DNA of 11,334 nt from Deltaproteobacteria bacterium (GTDB lineage: Bacteria > Desulfobacterota > Desulfarculia > Adiutricales > JAGVGV01): contig JAGVGV010000230.1 in assembly GCA_020056895.1 (NCBI GenBank), forward strand, positions 1 to 11,334, read 5' to 3'. The notes below the pieces were generated by a model, which did not search any database, had not been told where the DNA came from, and saw only the letters and a list, made by a program, of their open reading frames with translations. A program made the position numbers and the translations under genes. Below are positions 6,500-11,334 of the stretch, piece by piece (the first letter of the stretch is position 1; each line of letters starts with the position of its first letter).

Positions 6500-8902
6500 A
6501 TGAGCGACGAATTCAAGTTGAGCGAAACCGCCGTTCATTCCGCCTCGAACCCGCCGGAAAGCGGATCCGCTGGGGTCCCTCAACCCCCGGGAATCCCCGG
6601 AGTGGTTCCTCTGCTGCCACTGATGGACCTTAACCTGTTCCCCCGTATGATTCAGCCCATGCTCATTTCCGAAGAAAGCCTGATGACCGCGATTCAGGAA
6701 ACCATCCTTCACGGCCGGGTTATCAGCTTGTTCAATTTTCGGGGGGAACCCACTCAATTGGCCGATCTGGGCGCCGATGCGCTTCATCCCATCGGGATGT
6801 CCGCGTACGTCCTCAAGATGAACAAGGATGATGGGGGTCCCATGAGGGTTCTGGTGCAGGGGATCGAGCGGATTCATCTGGTGGAAATCGCCAGCCTCGC
6901 GCCGTACCCCATTGCCCGCATCGAACCCGCCACTGACCGGCTGGAGGTGACCAGGCAGGTGGAAGCCCTGGTGGCCAGCGTCCGGTCTCTGTTCAAAAAG
7001 GTGCTCGAACTGGCTCCGGGCATGCCGGCGGAACTGGGCATGATGAATCAAAGCGTCGAGCAACCCGGGTTGCTGGCGGATATCGTGGCCTCGGCCCTGA
7101 GTCTGAAACGGGAGGACCGCCAGGAGGTACTTTCCACCCTGGATGTGGAGAAAAGGCTGGAACTGGTGATTCTGCTTTTGGAACGCCAGATCGAAATCCT
7201 CGAGTTGGGGTCCAAAATTCAGAACCAGATCAAGGGCAAGATCGACAAAAACCAGCGGGATTACTACCTCAGGGAACAGATCAAGGCCATTCACGAGGAA
7301 CTGGGCGATAAGGACGAAACCGCGGCCGAAGCGGACGACCTGGCCGGCCGGTTGGAAAAAAAGGAACTGCCCGAAGAAGCCCGCGGAGCCGCTTTCAAGG
7401 AACTGAACCGGGTCCGGCGGATGAACCCGGCTTCGGCGGAATACAATGTTTCGCGGACCTATCTGGATTGGTTCCTGGACCTGCCCTGGAACGAGGCCAC
7501 CGAAGACAACCGGGACATCAACCGGGCTCAGGCCATCCTGGACGAAGACCATTACGGCCTGGAAAAAATCAAGCGCCGGATCATCGAATACCTGGCCGTC
7601 CACAAGCTGAAACCGGACATGAAAGGCCCCATCCTGTGTTTCGTTGGGCCGCCGGGAACGGGCAAAACGTCCCTGGGCCGGTCCATCGCCCGGGCCTTGG
7701 GCCGTAAATTCGTCCGTATTTCCCTGGGCGGCGTTCGGGACGAAGCCGAAATAAGGGGCCACCGCCGGACCTATGTGGGGGCCTTGCCCGGACGGATCAT
7801 CCAGGGCCTGAAAAGAGCCGGGACCCGCAACCCGGTCTTCATGCTCGATGAAATCGACAAGCTGGGCCAGGATTTCCGGGGCGATCCGTCCTCGGCGCTG
7901 CTCGAAGTTCTGGACCCCGAACAGAACCATTCCTTTTCCGATCATTACCTGGAAGTGGCGTATGATCTGTCCAAGGTGCTGTTCATCGCCACCGCCAACG
8001 TGCTCGACACCATCCCCGGCCCTCTCAGGGATCGAATGGAAATCATTGGTCTTTCCGGGTACACGGACGAGGAGAAAATCCGCATCGCCAAAAAGTATCT
8101 GGTCCCCCGCCAGCGGGAAGCCAATGGGTTGAAGGCCGGCCAGATCACCTTCCGCGATACCGCCCTCCGGCGGATCATCGCCGATTACACCCGCGAAGCG
8201 GGCCTTAGGAACCTTGAACGGGAAATCGGGTCCATCGCCCGCCACGTGGCCACCCAGGTGGCCAAGGAAGAAGTGGAAAAAGCCGTCATCGGCCCTCCGG
8301 AAGTGGCCCGTATCCTGGGCCCGGCCAAGTTCGAAAGCGAAGTCAAGGCCCGCACCGCCCCGGCCGGCGTGGCCACCGGGCTGGCCTGGACCATGGCCGG
8401 CGGCGACATCCTGTTCATCGAAGCCACCGCCATGCCCGGTAAGGGCGGCCTGACCCTGACCGGCCAACTGGGCGACGTGATGAAGGAAAGCGCCACCGCC
8501 GCGTTGTCCTGGGTCCGGTCCCGGTCGAGCGAACTGAACATCCCCGAGGACTATTTCAGCCGGCACGATCTGCATATCCATCTCCCGGCCGGAGCCATCC
8601 CCAAAGACGGCCCCTCCGCCGGCGTCACCCTGACCACGGCTCTGGTTTCCCTGGTGACCGGCCGCCGAGTCCGGCCCGATGTGGCCATGACCGGCGAAAT
8701 ATCCCTGAGGGGGCTGGTGCTGCCCGTGGGCGGCATCAAGGAAAAAGTGCTGGCGGCCAAACGGGCCGGCCTGAAGGAAATTCTTCTTCCCAAACGTAAC
8801 CAAAGGGACTTTCACGAAATATCGGAACACCTCACCGCCGGCCTGACCATTCATTTCGTTGAAAAAATGGACGAGGTTTTGCGGCTGGCCCTGAAAGATT
8901 GA
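6500..8902 (+). CDS. lon: ATP-dependent protease Lon
   Basis: 800 residues from ATG 6500; ATG 6491 in the same frame would add three. I prefer 6500 because GGATGG (6489-6494) sits 5 nt upstream. After a Pro/Ser-rich extension (1-34) comes the Lon N-terminal substrate-binding domain (about 35-225, starting VVPLLPLMDLNLFP), then a helical coiled-coil linker with YYLREQIKAI. The AAA+ module has Walker A GPPGTGKT (383-390) and Walker B FMLDEID (D450, E451). The C-terminal protease domain has the Ser-Lys dyad: S706 in PKDGPSAG and K749 in GGIKEK, by alignment with E. coli S679 and K722. Length and all catalytic residues are normal. It degrades misfolded and regulatory proteins in the cytoplasm as a hexamer. 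It follows hsp20 and is followed 3 nt later by the PHP gene, suggesting translational coupling. Confidence 0.97.
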   Translation: MSDEFKLSETAVHSASNPPESGSAGVPQPPGIPGVVPLLPLMDLNLFPRMIQPMLISEESLMTAIQETILHGRVISLFNFRGEPTQLADLGADALHPIGMSAYVLKMNKDDGGPMRVLVQGIERIHLVEIASLAPYPIARIEPATDRLEVTRQVEALVASVRSLFKKVLELAPGMPAELGMMNQSVEQPGLLADIVASALSLKREDRQEVLSTLDVEKRLELVILLLERQIEILELGSKIQNQIKGKIDKNQRDYYLREQIKAIHEELGDKDETAAEADDLAGRLEKKELPEEARGAAFKELNRVRRMNPASAEYNVSRTYLDWFLDLPWNEATEDNRDINRAQAILDEDHYGLEKIKRRIIEYLAVHKLKPDMKGPILCFVGPPGTGKTSLGRSIARALGRKFVRISLGGVRDEAEIRGHRRTYVGALPGRIIQGLKRAGTRNPVFMLDEIDKLGQDFRGDPSSALLEVLDPEQNHSFSDHYLEVAYDLSKVLFIATANVLDTIPGPLRDRMEIIGLSGYTDEEKIRIAKKYLVPRQREANGLKAGQITFRDTALRRIIADYTREAGLRNLEREIGSIARHVATQVAKEEVEKAVIGPPEVARILGPAKFESEVKARTAPAGVATGLAWTMAGGDILFIEATAMPGKGGLTLTGQLGDVMKESATAALSWVRSRSSELNIPEDYFSRHDLHIHLPAGAIPKDGPSAGVTLTTALVSLVTGRRVRPDVAMTGEISLRGLVLPVGGIKEKVLAAKRAGLKEILLPKRNQRDFHEISEHLTAGLTIHFVEKMDEVLRLALKD

Positions 8903-8905
8903 CGC

Positions 8906-9745
8906 ATGGAGATTATTGACCTGCATACCCACACCACGGCTTCGGACGGAAGCGACACCCCCGCCCAATTGGTCCGGCGAGCTCGGGAATTGGGGCTCCG
9001 GGCCATGGCCGTGACCGATCACGATACCCTGGGGGGCCTGGACGAAGCCGTGGCCGAAGGCCGGCGGCTGGACCTGGAAATAGTGGCCGGCGTGGAAATT
9101 TCCGCCGAATTCCCCAAAGGAACCCTCCATCTGTTGGGCTACGATTTTAACCCCCGCGACCCGGAACTGGGCCGGACCCTGGAGGGCCTCCAGGACGCCC
9201 GGGCCAACCGGAATCCCCGGATCGTGGAAAAGCTCCGGGACCTGGGGCTGGACCTGACCATGGAGGAAGTTCAAGCCGTGGCCGGAGGTCCGGTGGTCGG
9301 GCGGCCTCATTTCGCCCGTGTGCTCCTGGAAAAGGGGTATGTTCAGACCACGGACCAGGCCTTTGTACAATACCTGGCCAAGGGCCGGCCGGCCTACGTG
9401 GAAAAAGCCCGGCTGATGCCCGTGGACGCGTTGGCCATGATCCGCCGAGCCCAGGGGTTGCCCGTTTTGGCTCATCCGTACAGTTTGGGGTTGGACCCCG
9501 AAGCCTTGCGGGGTTTCATCGGCGTTCTGGCCGAGACGGGGTTGGCGGGCATTGAAGCCCATTATTCCGAGCATTCCCCAGAACAAACCGCGCAGCACCT
9601 GGAACTGGCCCGGGAATTCAACCTGGCGGTCACGGGCGGTTCGGATTATCACGGCGCCAGCAAGGCCGAAATCCGGCTCGGGTCGGGCCGAGGCAACCTT
9701 CACATCCCCTACCGGCTGCTGGAAGACCTCCGCCGCCACGGTTGA
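8906..9745 (+). CDS. PHP-domain phosphoesterase, RNase AM/nucleoside bisphosphate phosphatase-like
   Basis: 279 residues. The start is 3 nt after the lon stop with no strong Shine-Dalgarno, consistent with coupling to lon. PHP metal-binding motifs are all present: HTHTTASDG (7-15; H7, H9, D14), VTDHDT (36-41), GVEIS (63-67, E65), HLLGYD (76-81), VGRPHFARVLL in the central helical insertion, LAHPYSL, EAHYSEH and GGSDYHG near the end. This order matches the YciV/Cv1693 group, which includes E. coli RNase AM (5'-3' trimming of RNA ends) and a phosphatase of 3',5'-nucleoside bisphosphates. These act with a trinuclear metal site. Length is near the roughly 290 residues usual for the group. Which activity applies here cannot be told from sequence. 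Confidence 0.9.
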   Translation: MEIIDLHTHTTASDGSDTPAQLVRRARELGLRAMAVTDHDTLGGLDEAVAEGRRLDLEIVAGVEISAEFPKGTLHLLGYDFNPRDPELGRTLEGLQDARANRNPRIVEKLRDLGLDLTMEEVQAVAGGPVVGRPHFARVLLEKGYVQTTDQAFVQYLAKGRPAYVEKARLMPVDALAMIRRAQGLPVLAHPYSLGLDPEALRGFIGVLAETGLAGIEAHYSEHSPEQTAQHLELAREFNLAVTGGSDYHGASKAEIRLGSGRGNLHIPYRLLEDLRRHG

Positions 9746-9770
9746 TACACCCCCTCCGGAAGGAGCGTTC

Positions 9771-10337
9771 ATGACTACGCTTTTGGCCTTGGGCTTCAGC
9801 CCCCGCAAAAACGGAAATTCGGATTTGTTGCTCAAGGCCTTCATCGATGGCGCCAAAGAAGCCGGCGCCGAAGTGGAAACCGTGTATCCCCGCCGAATCA
9901 AAATCCACGCCTGCCTGGAATGCGGAGGGTGCGACGAAGCCGGCGTGTGCGTGCTTCAGGACGGCATGGAAGCCCTGTATCCTTCACTGATCGAGGCCGA
10001 GCGGGTGGTCGTGGCCTCGCCGGTCTTTTTTTTCGGAGTTCCTTCCCAGGCCAAGGCTCTGGTGGACCGGTGCCAGGCCCTGTGGAGCCGCACCCGGCTT
10101 TTTCCGGAGCTTAAAAAACCTCGCGGCCGGGGTTTTTTCATTGGCGTGGGCGGCAGCAAAGGTAAAAACGTGTTCACCGGTACGGACCTTTGCGTTCAAT
10201 ATTTTTTTGATGCCATCGGCCTGCCCAAAGGGATGGGCCAGCTTGTTTATTCACGCGTCGAAGCCAAAGGTTCGATTCGCGAGCACCCGACCGCTTTGGC
10301 CGAAGCCCGGGAGGCGGGCCGGCTGTTCATGAACTGA
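9771..10337 (+). CDS. Flavodoxin-fold NAD(P)H:FMN reductase / iron-sulfur flavoprotein-like
   Basis: 188 residues. ATG 9771 has the best Shine-Dalgarno of the cluster, GGAAGGAG (9758-9765), 5 nt upstream, and begins the beta strand MTTLLALGFS; a longer frame from 9552 would overlap the PHP gene. SPRKNGNSD (10-18) is the phosphate-binding loop for FMN. Cys48, Cys51, Cys54 and Cys60 form CxxCxxC-x5-C, the compact spacing of the archaeal iron-sulfur flavoprotein (Isf), whose cysteines hold a 4Fe-4S cluster; many bacterial relatives have the same spacing without proof of a cluster. VVVASPVFFFGVPSQAKALVDR is the usual second FMN-contacting segment. Likely a cytoplasmic homodimer that passes electrons from a reduced carrier, fitting an anaerobe with oxidative-stress needs. 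A terminator-like stem lies inside the gene (10113-10138). Confidence 0.9.
   Translation: MTTLLALGFSPRKNGNSDLLLKAFIDGAKEAGAEVETVYPRRIKIHACLECGGCDEAGVCVLQDGMEALYPSLIEAERVVVASPVFFFGVPSQAKALVDRCQALWSRTRLFPELKKPRGRGFFIGVGGSKGKNVFTGTDLCVQYFFDAIGLPKGMGQLVYSRVEAKGSIREHPTALAEAREAGRLFMN
10113..10138. other. Terminator-like hairpin inside the flavoprotein gene
   Basis: AAAAAACC (10113-10120) pairs with GGTTTTTT (10131-10138), extended by a U-G and a C-G pair, to leave a 6-nt loop GCGGCC: ten pairs, flanked by A6 and T6. The T6 closes the stem, so it resembles an intrinsic terminator on either strand. The bases also encode an ordinary KKPRGRGFF segment, so coding pressure may be the only cause. Confidence 0.35.
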
Positions 10338-10348
10338 GGAACAAATAC

Positions 10349-11125
10349 ATGGAATTGACCTTCCTGGGCACGGGCTGCGGCGTGCCGGACGCCCGCCGAG
10401 GCTCCCCCGCCCTGGTGATCCGAGCCGGTAAAACCACCGTGCTGGTGGATGCCGGCCCCGGAGCGCTCAGGCAGTTGGCGGCGGCGGGCCTCACCTATAA
10501 CGATTTGGATTTCCTGCTTTTCACTCATTTTCATCCCGATCATACCGGCGACCTGCCGGCCTACCTTTTCGCCACCCGGTACTGGCCCGGGTTCACCCGG
10601 CTGAAACCTTCCCGGATCGTGGGGCCTCAAGGCCTGTCCACATTGATCGGCCATTTCAAATCGGCCTGGAGCCGCTGGGTGGACCCCCTGGCGGATCGTG
10701 TATTCGTGGAGGAATGGCCGATGGGTGTCCGTTCCGTTCATGCTTTGGAAAACCTTCAGGTGGAAAGCGGCCCCATGCACCATAATCCCGAAAGTCTGGG
10801 GTACCGGTTTACGTTCGAGGGCCGAAGCCTGGTGGTGACCGGGGATACGGACTACGGCCCCAATTTGGCGGCCCTGGCCCAGGGCGCGGACCTGGTGGTG
10901 ACCGAGTGCTCCTTTCCCGAAGGCCGGAAAAGGGAAGGGCACCTAACGCCAAGAGAAGCCGGCCGGGCGGCCCGGGAAGCAGGCGTGAACCATCTGGTTC
11001 TCACCCATTTTTATCCGGAAACACAAGGCCACGACCTTATGGGCCCCCTTATGGAGGAATACGGCGGGCCGATCACCCTGGCCGAGGATTTTCTTAAAAT
11101 GAGGCTCGAACCTCCCGTCAAATAG
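10349..11125 (+). CDS. Metallo-beta-lactamase-fold hydrolase, RNase Z-like
   Basis: 258 residues. ATG 10349 is preceded by GAGGA (10336-10340), which overlaps the stop of the previous gene, 8 nt upstream. The metal-binding set is complete: LFTHFHPDHTGD (H60, H62, D64, H65), MHHNPES (H144 or H145), VVTGDTDY (D166) and LTHFYP (H220). GHLTPREAG (197-205) stands where RNase Z proteins have an HST motif. The closest groups are RNase Z/ElaC and other phosphodiesterases of this fold. At 258 residues it is shorter than true tRNase Z (about 300) and I see no Gly/Pro-rich exosite arm, so tRNA 3' processing is doubtful. It is a likely zinc-dependent phosphodiesterase or related hydrolase, last gene of the hsp20-lon run. 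Confidence 0.88.
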   Translation: MELTFLGTGCGVPDARRGSPALVIRAGKTTVLVDAGPGALRQLAAAGLTYNDLDFLLFTHFHPDHTGDLPAYLFATRYWPGFTRLKPSRIVGPQGLSTLIGHFKSAWSRWVDPLADRVFVEEWPMGVRSVHALENLQVESGPMHHNPESLGYRFTFEGRSLVVTGDTDYGPNLAALAQGADLVVTECSFPEGRKREGHLTPREAGRAAREAGVNHLVLTHFYPETQGHDLMGPLMEEYGGPITLAEDFLKMRLEPPVK

Positions 11126-11163
11126 TGTATTCGTCCTCGAAATCGTCAAAAGGAGACATTGAC

Positions 11164-11247
11164 GTGCCGGGGATTTCCTTGTTAGAAAAAGCCTGTAGCT
11201 ATGCTGGCGGAGGGCCGCCGTTTCATAAACTGATGACCAACGAGTAG
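11164..11247 (+). CDS. Possible 27-codon small ORF
   Basis: GTG at 11164 is preceded by AGGAG (11151-11155) at an ideal 8-nt spacing and runs 27 codons to TAG at 11247. The product (starting PGISLLEKACSY) has no signal peptide, membrane segment or recognisable motif. The Shine-Dalgarno is the only support. It could also be a relic of a longer gene. It lies 38 nt after the stop of the MBL-fold gene. Confidence 0.22.
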   Translation: MPGISLLEKACSYAGGGPPFHKLMTNE

Positions 11248-11266
11248 AACCTGACAAAAAGACCTA

Positions 11267-11308
11267 TCACCCACGTAAAATGGAGGGTGACCGTTTGTTT
11301 GACGGTGA
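11267..11308. other. Short dyads at the right end of the window
   Basis: TCACCC (11267-11272) can pair with GGGTGA (11285-11290), and ACCGT (11290-11294) with ACGGT (11302-11306); the two stems compete at one base. The 5' TCACC could alternatively pair with GGTGA (11304-11308). There is no T-tract directly after either stem. Otherwise the final 87 nt (11248-11334) show no gene, and composition becomes more AT-rich. Confidence 0.2.
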
Positions 11309-11334
11309 TTGCATCTAATTAGCCGATTGGTTTC

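Noticed and set aside
6458..9901. A 1147-codon open frame on the minus strand across lon and the PHP gene
   Set aside because: It is antisense to two proteins with complete catalytic motifs. Its product is rich in Gly, Gln, Pro, His and Phe with no domain, as expected from the complement of GC-rich codons.

Overview
The window is GC-rich, gene-dense bacterial chromosome with no mobile element, rRNA, tRNA or CRISPR array that I can see. The gene set (a diadenylate-cyclase-like protein, a small heat shock protein next to Lon, then a PHP phosphoesterase, a Cys-rich flavoprotein and a metallo-beta-lactamase-fold hydrolase), the Sec signal peptides and the codon use fit a Gram-negative anaerobe of the Desulfobacterota (former Deltaproteobacteria). 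That placement is inference; there is no phylogenetic marker here beyond Lon.

Left part (1-4394, + strand): the 3' part of a gene with a C-terminal DAC (DisA_N-type) nucleotidyl-cyclase domain whose RHR motif is altered. It is followed by three tandem paralogous genes (1241-2143, 2474-3391, 3483-4394) of a family I do not recognise. Each encodes about 300 residues: an N-terminal signal peptide or anchor, a conserved SGQxNQxAQDxGS segment, a long helical region with one invariant Cys, a poly-Gly linker, a conserved DRTxRE tail motif and a Cys near the C-terminus. This triplet is the most novel item in the window.

Middle (4440-5746): a strong hairpin sits between the third paralog and a convergent, minus-strand gene for a secreted serine hydrolase of the class C beta-lactamase/PBP type. 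A 284-nt gap containing divergent starts follows.

Right part (6031-11125, + strand): hsp20, lon, a PHP-family phosphoesterase, an iron-sulfur-flavoprotein-like protein and an RNase Z-like hydrolase, with gaps of 3 to 34 nt. They are probably one transcription unit led by a heat-shock gene whose ribosome binding site can be drawn in a small hairpin, as in RNA thermometers. Hsp20 and Lon are a holdase and protease pair; the PHP and MBL proteins are metal-dependent phosphoesterase-type enzymes whose substrates cannot be fixed from sequence. The last 209 nt hold no convincing gene, only a weak 27-codon ORF with a good Shine-Dalgarno and short dyads.
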